Of a stretch of 64,000 nucleotides of DNA, positions 11,954 through 22,451 are shown in pieces. Position 1 is the first letter of the stretch, and each line of letters starts with the position of its first letter. The position numbers were made by a program, and so were the translations under genes. Below the pieces are notes generated by a model. The model saw nothing but the letters and a program-made list of their open reading frames with translations. It searched no databases and was not told the DNA's origin. The stretch is from Delphinus delphis (taxonomy: Eukaryota > Chordata > Mammalia > Artiodactyla > Delphinidae). Location of the stretch: assembly GCF_949987515.2 (NCBI RefSeq), contig NC_082700.1:35799380-35863379 (forward strand), in the 5' to 3' direction.

Positions 11954-12775
11954 CTACTGAACGCTGGCAGAAGGCCTCAGACCTCCCAAAAGGCAAGAAA
12001 CTCCCCACGTACCTGGGTAGGGCAAAAGAAGAAAAAGAAAAAAACAGAGACAAAAGAATAGGGATGGCACCTGCACCAGTGGGAGGGAGTTGTGAAGGAG
12101 GAAAAGTTTCCACACACTAGGAAGCCCCTTCGCGGGCGGAGACTGCGGGGGGCGGAGCGGGGAGCTTCGGAGCCTCGGAGGAGTGCACAGCAACGGGTGC
12201 GGAGGGCAAAGCGGGGAGATTCCCGCACAGAGGATCAGTGCCGACCGGCACTCACCAGCCCGAGAGGCTTGTCTGCTCACCCGCCGGGGCGGGCGGGGCT
12301 GCGAGCTGAGGCTCTGAGGCTCGGGTTTCGGACGGAGCGCAGGGAGAGGACTGGGGTTGGCGGCTTGAACATAGCCTAAAGGGGTTAGTGCACCACGGCT
12401 AGCTGGGAGGGAGTCCGGGGAAAAGTCTGCACCTGCCGAAGAGGCAAGAGACTTTTTCTTCCCTCTTTGTTTCCTGGTGCGTGAGGAGAGGGGTTTAAGA
12501 ACGCTGCTTAAAGGAGCTCCAGAGACGGGCGCGAGCCGCGGCTGAAAGCGCGGACCCCAGAGACGGGCGGGAGACGATAAGGCTGCTGCTGCCGCCACCG
12601 AGGGGCCTGTGTGCGAGCACAGGTCACTCTCCACACCCCTCTTCCGCGGAGCCTGTGCAGCCTGCCACTGCCAGGTTCCCGGGATCCAGGGACAACTTCC
12701 CTGGGAGAATGCACAGCGGGCCTCAGGCTGATGCAAAGTCACGCCGGCCTTTGCCACCGCAGGCCCGCCCCGCAC
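11954..12775 (-). other. Antisense open frame over the L1 5' UTR (ORF0-like position)
   Basis: A stop-free minus-strand frame of 273 codons opposite the CpG-rich L1 5' UTR. It begins at a GTG, and I find no in-frame ATG between the upstream TGA and the end, so translation of this copy is doubtful. The product would be rich in Ser, Pro and Arg with a basic patch TRKQRGKKKSLASSA. The same frame is present, broken, over the 5' UTR of the minus-strand L1 (53455-53939), where it starts with ATG. Primate L1s carry an unrelated-length antisense ORF0 in the same place. A pyrimidine-rich strand lacks stops by composition, so chance is a real alternative. Confidence 0.3.
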
Positions 12776-13033
12776 TCCGTGCCCCTCCCTCCCCGCCGGC
12801 CTGAGTGTGCCAGAGCCCCCGAATCAGCGGCTCTTTTAACCCCGCCCTGTCTGAGCAAAAAACAGACGCCCTCCAGCAACCTACATGCAGTGGCAGGGCC
12901 AAATCCAAAGCTGAGCCCCTGGGAGCTGTGAGAACAAAGAAGACAAAGGGAAATCTCTCCCAGCAGCCTCAGAAGCAGCGGATTAAAGCTTCACAATCAA
13001 CTTGATATACCCTGCATCTGTGGAATACCTGAA

Positions 13034-13265
13034 TAGACAACCAATCATCCCAAATTAAGGAAGTGGACTTTAGGAGCAAGATCTATGATTTTTTTCCCTT
13101 TTCCTCTTTTTGTGAATGTATAAGTGTATGCTTCTGTGTGAGATCTTGTCTGTATAGTCTTGCTTCCACCATTTGTCCTAGGGTTCTATCCGTCCATGGT
13201 TTTTTCTTAAAAATTTTTTTCTTAATAATCAATTTTAATTTTAATAACGTTATTATACTTTACCT

Positions 13266-13337
<72 letters not shown>

Positions 13338-13690
13338 TCCAGCCTTCCCTCCTTTAGACAACGAATCATCCCAAATTGAGGAGGTGGTCTCTGACAGCAA
13401 GATTTATGATTTTTCCCCCTTTACCTCTTTTAGTGAGGGTGTATGTGTATGCTTCTGTGTAAGATTTTGTCTGTATAGCTTTGCTTCCAACATTTGTCCT
13501 AAGGTTCTATCTGTCCCTTTTTTTTTTTTTTCCTAAATAAGAATTTTTAATTCAATAATTTTATTATACCTTATTTTATTTTTACTGTATCTTCTTTCTT
13601 TCTGTCTTTTTTCCTTCTTTCCCTCCTTCCTTCCTTCCTCCCTCCCTCCCTCCTTTCTTTCCTTCTTTCCTTCTTTGCTTCTTTCTTTCT
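13034..13690. repeat. ~321-bp tandem duplication inside the L1 5' UTR
   Basis: Copy 1 begins at 13034 (tagacaaccaatcatcc) and copy 2 at 13355 (tagacaacgaatcatcc). Both continue in parallel through 'gcttctgtgt', a 'tgtctgtatag' block, 'catttgtcct', an A/T stretch and a CTTT-rich tract. Copy 2 ends in more mixed CTTT/CTTCC repeats, so its end is approximate. The two minus-strand L1s in this window have only one copy of this segment. Confidence 0.88.
13264..13340. repeat. (CTTT)n microsatellite in L1 5' UTR, copy 1
   Basis: About 19 uninterrupted CTTT units. The homologous position in the minus-strand L1 holds an AAAG tract at 52882-52950, so the repeat is an inherited part of this L1 lineage. 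The repeated LSFF peptide it encodes is an artefact. Confidence 0.95.
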
Positions 13691-13735
13691 TTCTTCCTTC
13701 CTTCCTTCCCTCCTTTCCTTCTTTCTTTCCTCATA
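13590..13735. repeat. Mixed CTTT/CTTCC polypyrimidine tract, copy 2
   Basis: Interrupted ctttctt, ccttcc and ccctcc reiterations, the counterpart of 13264-13340 in the second half of the duplication. Confidence 0.85.
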
Positions 13736-14274
13736 CTTCTACTAATTCCCTCTACTTTTTCTCCCTTTTATTCTGAGCCGTGTGGATGAAAAGCTCTTGG
13801 TGCTCCAGCCAGGAGTCAGGGCTCTGCCTCTGAGGTAGGAGAGCCAACTTCAGGACACTGGTCCACAAGAGACCTCCCAGCTCCACATAATATAAAATGG
13901 CGAAAATCTCCCAGAGACCTCCATCTTAACACCAGCACCCAGCTTCACTCAACGACCAGCAAGCCACAGTGCTGGACAACCTATGCCAAACAACTAGCAA
14001 GACAGGAACACAACCCCACCCATTAGCAGAGAGGCTGCCTAAAATAATAATAAGGCCACAGACACCCCAAACACACCACCAGACGTGAACCTGCCCACTA
14101 GAGAGACAAGATCCAGCCTCATCCACCACAACACAGGCACTAGTCCCCTCCACCAGGAAACCTACACAACCCACTGAACCAACCTTAGCCACTGGGGACA
14201 GACATCAAAAACAGCAGGAACTACGAACCTGCAGCCTGCAAAAAGGAGACCCCAAACACAGTAAAATAAGCAAA

Positions 14275-15179
14275 ATGAGAAGACAGAAAAACACACAGCA
14301 GATAAAGGAGCAAGATAAAAATGCACCAGACCTAACAAATGAAGAGGAAATAGGCAGTCTACCTGAAAAAGAATTCAGAATAATGATAGTAAGGATGATC
14401 CGAAATCTTGGAGATAGAATGGACAATAGAATGGACAAAATGCAAGAATCAGTTAACAAGGACCTAGAAGAACTAAAGATGAAACAAGCAATGATGAACA
14501 ACACAATAAATGAAATTAAAAGTACTCTAGATGGGATCAATAGCAGAATAACTGAGGCAGAAGAACGGATAAGTGACCTGGAAGATAAAATAGTGGAAAT
14601 AACTACTGCAGAGCAGAATAAAGACAAAAGAATAAAAAGAACTGAGGACAGTCTCAGAGACCTCTGGGACAACATTAAATGCACCAACATTCAAATTATA
14701 GGGGTTCCAGAAGAAGAAGAGAAAAAGAAAGGGACTGAGAAAATATTTGAAGAGATTATAGTTGAAAACTTCCCTAATATGGGAAAGAAAGTAGTTAATC
14801 AAGTCCAGGAAGCACAGAGAGTCCCATACAGGATAAATACAAGGAGAATACGCCAAGACACATATTAATCAAACTGTCAAAAATTAAATACAAAGAAAGC
14901 ATATTAAAAGCAGCAAGGGAAAAACAACAAATAACACAGAAGGGAATCCCCATAAGGTTAACAGCTGATCTCTCAGCAGAAACCCTACAAGCCAGAAGGG
15001 AGTGGCAGGACATATTTAAAGTGATGAAGGAGAAAAACCTGCAGCCAAGACTACTCTACCCAGCAAGGATCTCATTCAGATTTGATGGAGAAATTAAAAC
15101 CTTTACAGACAAGCCAAAGCTGAGAGAGTTCAGCACCACCAAACCAGCTTTACAACAAATGCTAAAGGATCTTCTCTAG
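14275..15179 (+). pseudogene. L1 ORF1 (RNA-binding chaperone), frameshifted
   Basis: L1 ORF1p is the trimeric RNA-binding protein that packages L1 RNA. The frame starts ATG at 14275 (MRRQKN). A long heptad-like coiled-coil region (INSRITEAEERISDLEDKIV, ~ residues 87-106) precedes the RRM-like part (NIQIIGVPEEEEKKKGTEKI). The frame is lost at about 14845, where one base is missing relative to the expected sequence; it resumes in another frame and ends at TAG 15177-15179. Expected full length is about 300 codons. Not functional as it stands. Confidence 0.93.
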
Positions 15180-15237
15180 GCAAGAAACACAAGAGAAGGA
15201 AAAGACCTATAATAACGAACCCAAAACAATTTAGAAA

Positions 15238-18200
15238 ATGGGAATAGGAACATACATATCGATAATTACCTTAAATATAAATGGACTAAATGCTCCCACC
15301 AAAAGACACAGATTAGCTGAATGGATAAAAAACAAGACCCATATATATGTTGTCTACAAGAGACCCACTTCAGACCTAGAGACACATACAGACTGAAAGT
15401 GAGGGGATGGAAAAAGATATTCCATGCAAATGGAAACCAAAAGAAAGCTGGAGTAGCAATTCTCATATCAGACAAAATAGACTTTAAAATAAGCACTATT
15501 AAAAGAGACAAAGAAGGACACTACATAATGATCAAGGGATCGATCCAAGAAGAAGATATAACAATTGTAAATATTTATGCACCCAACATAGGAGCACCTC
15601 AATACATAAGGCAAATACTAACAGCCATAAAAGGGGAAATCGACAGTAACACATTCATAGTAGGGGACTTAAACACTCCACTTTCACCCATGGACAGACC
15701 ATCCAAAATGAAAATAAATAAGGAAACACAAGCTTTAAATGATACATTAAACAAGATGGACTTAATTGATATTTATAGGACACTCCATCCAAAAACAACA
15801 GAATACACATTTTTCTCAAGTGCTCATGGAACATTCTCCAGGATAGATCATATCTTGGGTCACAAATCAAGCCTTGGTAAATTTAAGAAAATTGAAATTG
15901 TATCAAGTATCTTTTCTGACCACAATGCCATGAGACTAGATATCAATTGCAGGGAAAGATCTGTAAAAAATACAAACACATGAGGGTAAACAATACACTA
16001 CTTAATAATGAAGTGATCACTGAAGAAATCAAAGAGGAAATCAAAAAATACCTAGAAACAATTGACAATGGAGACACAACGACAATGGAGACAAAACTTG
16101 TGGGATGCAGCAAAAGCAGTTCTAAGGGGGAAGTTTATAGCAATACAAGCCCACCTTAAGAAGCAGGAAACATCTAGAATAAACAACCTAACCTTGCACT
16201 CAAGCAATTAGAGAAAGAAGAACAAAAAAACCCCAAAGCTAGCAGAAGGAAAGAAATCATAAAAATCGGATCAGAAATAAATGAAAAAGAAATGAAGGAA
16301 ACAATAGCAAAGATCAATAAAACTAAAAGCTGGTTCTTTGAGAAGATAAACAAAATAGATAAACCACTAGCCAGACTCATCAAGAAAAAAAGGGAGAAGA
16401 CTCAAATCAATAGAATTAGAAATGAAAAAGGAGAGGTAACAACTGACACTGCATAAATAAAAGAGATCATGAGAGATTACTACAAGCAACTCTATGCCAA
16501 TAAAATGGACAATCTGGAAGAAATGGACAAATTCTTAGAAATGCACAACCTGCCAAGACTGAATCAGGAAGAAATAGAAAATATGAACAGACCAATCACA
16601 AGCACTGAAATTGAAACTGTGATTAAAAATCTTCCAACAAAGAAAAGCCCAGAACCAGATGGCTTCACAGGCGAATTCTATCAAACATTTAGAGAAGAGC
16701 TAACACCTATCCTTCTCAAACTCTTCCAAAATATAGCAGAGGGAGGAACACTCCCAAACTCCTTCTACAAGGTCACCATCACCTTGATACCAAAACCAGA
16801 CAAGGATGTCACAAAGAAAGAAAACTACAGGCCAATATCACTGATGAACATAGATGCAAAAATCCTCAACAAAATACTAGCAAACAGAATCCAACAGCAC
16901 ATTAAAAGGATCATACACCATGATCAAGTGGGGTTTATTCCAGGAATGCAAGGATTCTTCAATATACGCAAATCTATCAATGTGATAAACCATATTAACA
17001 AATTGAAGGAGAAAAACCATATGATCATCTCAATAGATGCAGAGAAAGCTTTTGACAAAATTCAACACCCATTTATGATAAAAACCCTGCAGAAAGTAGG
17101 CATAGAGGGAACTTTCCTCAACATAATAAAGGCCATACATGACAAGCCCACAGCAAACATCATCCTCAATGGTGAAAAACTGAAAGCATTTCCACTAAGA
17201 TCAGGAACAAGACAAGGTTGCCCACTCTCACCACTCTTATTCAACATAGTTTTGGAAGTTTTAGCCACAGCAATCAGAGAAGAAAAGGAAATAAAAGGAA
17301 TCCAAATCTGAAAAGAAGAAGTAAAGCTGTCACTGTTTGCAGATGACATGATCCTATACATAGAGAATCCTAAAGATGCTACCAGAAAACTACTAGAGCT
17401 AATCAATGAATTTGGTAAAGTGGCAGGATACAAAATTAATGCAAAGAAATCTCTGGCATTCCTATATACTAATGATGAAAAATCTGAAAGTGAAATCAAG
17501 AAAACACTCCCATTTACCATTGCAACAAAAAGAATAAAATATCTAGGAATAAACCTACCTAAGGAGACAAAAGACCTGTATGCAGAAAATTATGACACTG
17601 ATGAAAGAAATTAAAGATGATACAAATAGATGGAGAGATATACCATGTTCTTGGATTGGAAGAATCAACATTGTGAAAATGACTCTACTACCCAAAGCAA
17701 TCTATAGATTCAATGCAATCCCTATCAAACTACCACTGGCATTTTTCACAGAACTAGAACAGAAAATTTCGCAATTTGTATGGAAACACAAAAGACCCTG
17801 AATAGCCAAAGCAATCTTGAGAACGAAAAAAGGAACTGGAGGAATCAGGCTCCCTGACTTCAGACTATACTACAAAGCTACAGTTATCAAGACGGTATGG
17901 TACTGGCACAAAAACAGAAAGATAGATCAATGGAACAGGATAGAAAGCCCAGAGATAAACCCATGCACATATGGACACCTTATCTTTGATAAAGGTGGCA
18001 GGAATGTACAGTGGAGAAAGGACAGCCTCTTCAATAAGTGGTGCTGGGAAAACTGGACAGGTACATGTAAAAGTATGAGATTAGATCACTCCCTAATACC
18101 ATACACAAAAATAAGCTCAAAATGGATTAAAGACCTAAATATAAGGCCAGAAACTATCAAACTCTTAGAGGAAAACATAGGCAGAACACTCTATGACATA

Positions 18201-19065
18201 AATCACAGCAAGATCCTTTCTGACCCACCTCCTAGAGTAATGGAAATAAAAAGAAGAAAGAAAAATAAACAAATGGGACCTAATGAAACTTCAAAGCTTT
18301 TGCACAACAAAGGAAACCATAAACAAGACCAAAAGACAACCCTCAGAATGGGAGAAAATATTTGCAAATGAAGCAATTGACAAAGGATTAATCTCCAAAA
18401 TTTACAAGCAGCTCATGCAGCTCAATAACAAAAAAACAAACAACCCAATCCAAAAATGGGCAGAAGACCTAAATAGACATTTCTCCAAAGAAGATATACA
18501 GACTGCCAACAAACACATGAAAGAATGCTCAACATCATTAATCATTAGAGAAATGTAAATCAAAACTACAGTGAGATATCATCTCACACCAGTCAGAATG
18601 GCCATCATCAAAAAATCTAGAAACAATAAATGCTGGAGAGGGTGTGGAGAAAAGGGAACACTCTTGCACTGCTGGTGGGAATGTGAATTGGTTCAGCCAC
18701 TATGGAGAACAGTATGGAGGTTCCTTAAAAAGCTACAAATAGAACTACCATATGACCCAGCAATCCCACTACTGGGCATATACCCTGAGAAAACCGAAAT
18801 TCAAAAAGAGTCATGTACCAAAATGTTCGTTGCAGTTCTATTTACAATAGCCCGGAGATGGAAACAACCTAAGTGCCCATCATCGGATGAATGGATAAAG
18901 AAGATGTGGCACATATATACAATGGAATATTACTCAGCCATAAAAAGAAACGAAATTGAGCTATTTGTAATGAGGTGGATAGACCTAGAGTCTGTCATAC
19001 AGAGTGAAGTAAGTCAGAAAGAAAAAGACAAATACCGTATGCTAACACATATATATGGAATTTAA
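15238..19065 (+). pseudogene. L1 ORF2 (endonuclease / reverse transcriptase), multiply broken
   Basis: ORF2p nicks target DNA and reverse-transcribes L1 RNA. Start ATG 15238, 58 bp after the ORF1 stop. The endonuclease part (15321-15983) keeps QETHF, VGDLNTPL and SDHNAMRL, the last holding the catalytic His. The RT part (16469-17311 and on) keeps [24 protein letters not shown] and, after a stop, the FADDM active-site motif. The C-terminal Cys-rich motif CWRGC...HCWWEC (C-X3-C-X7-H-X4-C) lies in 18571-19065. Lesions: frameshift in an A-run at 15327-15332; stop 15981-15983 plus frameshift; frameshift ~16100-16160; stop near 16453; stop 17309-17311; frameshift ~17593; stop 17799-17801; frameshift ~18260-18290; stop 18556-18558. 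Natural end TAA 19063-19065. Confidence 0.95.
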
Positions 19066-19441
19066 GGGAAAAAAAATGTCATGAAGTACCTAGGGATCAG
19101 GCAGGAATAAAGACGCACATCTCCTAGAGAACGGACTTGAGGTTATGGGGAGGAGGAAGGGTGAGCTGTGACAGGGCGAGAGAGAGTCATGGACATATAC
19201 ACACTAACAAACGTAGTAAGGTAGATAGCTAGTTGGAAGCAGCCGCATGGCACAGGGATATTGGCTTGGTGCTTTGTGACAGCCTGGAGGGGTGGGATAG
19301 GGAGGGTAGGAGGGAGGGAGACGAAAGAGGGAAGAGATATGGGAACATATGTATATGTATAACTGATTCACTTTGTTATAAAGCAGAAACTAATACACCA
19401 TTGTAAAGCAATTATACCCCAATAAAGATGTTAAAAAAAAA
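19066..19441 (+). terminator. L1 3' UTR with poly(A) signal
   Basis: Contains the G-rich tract typical of mammalian L1 3' UTRs (~19300-19335, ggaggg repeats) and an AATAAA signal at 19421-19426, about 10 bp before the A tail. Confidence 0.9.
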
Positions 19442-19455
19442 AAGAATGAGTTACA
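19442..19455. repeat. Right target-site duplication of the full-length L1
   Basis: aagaatgagttaca; pairs with 11838-11851, one mismatch (c/a). Confidence 0.93.
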
Positions 19456-20157
19456 AATGACAATAGCTAACTTATATTCTAAAAACTATTTATAATTTAC
19501 AATCCTATTAGCATAACATACAATTCATTCCTGAATACTTCATGTTTTACCTCAAAATCAAATTATGTATAATCAACACTTTTCTAATCAGCATAGAAGG
19601 TAAAAAAATTCTCACTTTAAGGAAAGCACATATAAGAATTTAGTAGGCATAGATTCTAAGATCCTTTTTTTTTTCATTCTGTGACATAATGGCACATTTT
19701 AATCTTTACTTTGGCTATTGTGGGTTAGATGAAAAGATTCAGGTGTTGCAGTTTGTTAGTCATTGGAAAGCATTGTGGAAGATGAACTAGATAATTTTTC
19801 TCATTTCTACTTGAAAAGTATGTAGATTAGTGTTCAAAAGGCAACAAACAAATTTGGGAGAACTGAAATGATCGAATTTATACTAATAATTCTAGCTATG
19901 TTACAGGAAGATAATGTCTGTGTAATTGAGAATCATAAATACATATTGAAAATTATGGTATAGAATACTTTAACTAGATTGTCTCATTTAGTTTTATTTT
20001 TTGTTATTTATTGGTTGATTTGTCAAATACATATGTGTATATTTCACAGTGAATATGGTTACTATCCAAAAATATGTAAAATTTGGCACTAATATTTTTA
20101 GCTTTGTCTTTTATTTGCTGCACCTATATAAAAGGCATTTAATACTAACAGTTTAAA
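19456..20157. other. Unassigned AT-rich DNA
   Basis: Nothing recognised. Confidence 0.5.
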
Positions 20158-20445
20158 AACTAATGAGGTGGATGGACCTAGAGACTGTCATACAGAGTGA
20201 AGTAAGTCAGAAAGAGAAAAACAAATATTGTGTATTGACGCATATATGTTGAATCTAGAAAAATGGTACAGATGAACTGGTTTGCAAGGCAGAACAAGAC
20301 AGATATAGAGAACAAACATATGGACACCAAGGGAGGAAAGTGGAGGTGGGGTATTGGGATGAATTGGGAGATTGGGACTGACATATATACACTAATATGT
20401 ATAAAATAGATAACTAATGAGAACCTGCTGTATTAAAAAAATGCT
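20158..20445 (+). mobile_element. L1 3'-end fragment, plus strand
   Basis: Begins inside the last codons of ORF2 ('tggacctagagactgtcat', 'agtgaagtaagtcag') and runs through a short 3' UTR with a ggaggaaagtggaggtgggg tract to a short A run at ~20434-20441. About 290 bp, heavily 5'-truncated, and of a different, shorter 3' UTR type than the L1 at 11852. Confidence 0.85.
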
Positions 20446-20648
20446 AATGGGAGTAAAATACTAATCATACAGATATCATATGTGACAGTAACTGTGGTTT
20501 CAAGTCATGCTGTACGCAATTATTAGAGTGTAGTTGTTTCTGATAACTATTAGAGAATAACTGATGTCAACTTGGAATTATATGGCAAATTATCCCACGT
20601 AAAAGATAACTTCTTTTTGTAGTCCAGTCTGGTGTTCAAAATGTCCAT

Positions 20649-20661
20649 GTTAGTAATTTTT
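20649..20661. repeat. Left target-site duplication of the twin-primed L1
   Basis: gttagtaattttt, identical to 22721-22733. Confidence 0.75.
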
Positions 20662-21721
20662 TTCATATCCATGACTAATTTATTCTGCAACTGGAAGTTT
20701 GTACCTCTTAATCTCCCTCACCTATTTCTTTCCTCCTCCTCACTCCCTCCCCTTTGGCACCACCTGTTTGTTCTTTGTATTATAAATTTGTTACTGTTTG
20801 TTATGTCTGTTTATTTGTTTTGCTTTTTTAGATTCCACATATAAGTGAAATCAGACAGTATTTGTCTTTCTCTGTCTGACTTATTTCATGTAGTGTAATA
20901 CCCTCTAGGTCCATCCATGTAGTCATGAATGGCAAGATTTCATTCTTTCTTATGGCTAATATTCCATTGTGTGTCACAATTCACATCTTCTTTACCCATT
21001 CATCTATTGATGGGCACTTGGGTTGCTTCCATATCTTGGCTATTGTAAATAATGTTGTAATGAACATAGGGGTGCATGTATATTTTTCTAATTAATGTTT
21101 TCATTTTTCTTCAGATAAATACCTAGGAGTGGAATTGCTGGATCATACTGAGGAAACTTCACACTGTTTTCCATAGTGGCTGCACAAATTTACCTTCCTA
21201 CCAACAGAGCCTGAGGGTTACTTTTTCTCCACTTCCTCACCAACACTTGCAATTTGTTGTCTTTTTTGATAATAGCCATTCTCACATGTATGAGGGGATA
21301 TATTATTGTAGTTTTGATTTGCATTTCCATGATGATTAGTGATGTTGAGCATCTTTTTATGTATCTGTTGGCCACCTGTATGTCTTCTTTGGGAAACTAT
21401 TCAGATTCTCTGCCCATTTTTAATTGGGTTGTTGAGTTGTATTAGTTCTTTGTACACTTTGGATGTTAACCTCTTATCAGATATATCATTTGCAAATGTC
21501 TTCTCCCCTTCAGTAGGTGGTCTTTTTGTTTTGTTGATAGTTTTCTTCACTGTGCAAAAACTTTTTAGTTTAATGTAGTCTCATTTGTTTATTTTTGCTT
21601 TTGTTTCCCTTGCCTAAGAAACATATTCAAGAAAATATTACAAAGGCCAATGTCAAAGAGTTTACTGCCTAAGTTTTCTTCTAAGTTTTATGGTTTCATC
21701 AGGTTTTATATTTAACTCTTT
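20662..21721 (-). mobile_element. Twin-primed L1: 3' segment, minus strand
   Basis: The plus strand reads as the reverse complement of an L1 3' end: 3' UTR at the left, then the ORF2 C-terminus including the 'catctattgatgggcac' block, up to the coding region just after the NSKW-type motif at 21721. It is an older L1 type than the one at 11852. It joins head-on to the plus-strand segment 21722-22712, and both belong to one insertion (see that entry). Confidence 0.88.
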
Positions 21722-21992
21722 GAAGACAATACAAACAAATGGAAAGATACACTGTGCTCATGGATTAGAAGAATTAGTATCATTAAAGTGACAATACTAC
21801 CTAAGGCAATCTACAAGATTCAGTGCAATCCCTATAAAAACACAAATGGAATTTTTCACAGAACTAGAACAAATAATTCTAAAATTTATGTGGAAAAACA
21901 ACAGACCCCAGATAGCCAAAACACTCTTGAAAAAGAACAAATTTGGAGGTTTCATGCTCCCTGATTACAAACTGTACTTCAAAACTACAGTA

Positions 21993-22182
21993 GGGCTTCC
22001 CTGGTGGCGCAGGGGTTGGGGGTCTGCCTGCCAATGCGGAGGACGCAGGTTCGTGCCCCCGTCTGGGAAGATCCCACATGCCGCGGAGCGGGTGGGCCCG
22101 TGAGCCATGGCCGCTGAGCCTGCGCGTCCGGAGCCTGTGCTCTGCAGCGGGAGGGGCCACAGCAGTGAGAGGCCCGCGTACC

Positions 22183-22209
<27 letters not shown>
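21993..22209 (+). mobile_element. CHR-2-type tRNA-derived SINE, plus strand, young
   Basis: Complete SINE with the head ggcttccctggtggcgcag, a Pol III A box TGGCGCAGGGG (22005-22015), a B box GGTTCGTGCC (22048-22057), a GC-rich body and an uninterrupted run of about 29 A at 22185-22213. Target-site duplications aaaactacagta at 21981-21992 and 22210-22221. It inserted into the L1 fragment 21722-22712. Confidence 0.95.
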
Positions 22210-22215
<6 letters not shown>

Positions 22216-22237
22216 ACAGTAATCAAAACAGCATGGT

Positions 22238-22451
22238 GTGTCTTCCCTGGTGGCGCAGTGGTTGAAAGTCCACCTGCCGATGCAGGGAACATGGGTTCGT
22301 GCCCCGGTCTGGGAAGATCCCACATGCCACGGAGCAACTAGGCCCGTGAGCCATGGCCACTGAGCCTGTGAGTCCGGAACCTGTGCTCCCCAATGGGAGA
22401 GACCAAAACAGTGAGAGGCCCATGTACCACAAAAAAAAACAAAAAACAAAA
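22238..22451 (+). mobile_element. CHR-2-type tRNA-derived SINE, second copy, plus strand
   Basis: Same family and orientation as the copy at 21993. A box TGGCGCAGTGG (22251-22261), B box GGTTCGTGCC (22294-22303). Target-site duplications aaaacagcatggt at 22225-22237 and 22452-22464. The tail is interrupted by C residues and the body has lost more CpGs, so it looks older than its neighbour. Confidence 0.94.

Larger units (their letters stand above)
11852..14274 (+). promoter_or_regulatory. L1 5' UTR with internal promoter and CpG island
   Basis: About 2.4 kb. It starts with a YY1-type motif (see 11862-11871). The densest CpG stretch is ~12120-12600. A ~321-bp segment (13034-13354) is repeated in tandem (13355 to ~13690), each copy ending in a CTTT tract. 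L1 5' UTRs in mammals drive sense and often antisense transcription; activity here is inferred, not seen. Confidence 0.85.
11852..19441 (+). mobile_element. Full-length L1 LINE, plus strand, inactivated
   Basis: About 7.6 kb from a 5' end 'ggggaccttgaagatggcgg' to an A tail at ~19431-19441, with 14-bp target-site duplications that differ at one base. Order: 5' UTR 11852-14274 with CpG island and two CTTT-type tracts, ORF1 14275-15179, ORF2 15238-19065, 3' UTR with a G-rich tract and an AATAAA signal. The intact 5' end and duplications show insertion by ordinary target-primed reverse transcription. Both reading frames are broken, so it cannot act autonomously. The 5' UTR retains many CpGs that the other L1 copies here have lost, so it is probably the youngest full-length L1 in the window. 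Confidence 0.96.

Noticed and set aside
12092..12379. Sense-strand open frame in the L1 5' UTR (95 codons)
   Set aside because: GC-rich, stop-poor sequence. No readable equivalent in the other two L1 copies was found, and it is probably a shadow.
13063..13536. 157-codon open frame with long LSFF repeats
   Set aside because: It is the translation of the CTTT microsatellite in the L1 5' UTR; no start context or domain, and the mirrored frame at 52662-52958 has the same cause.
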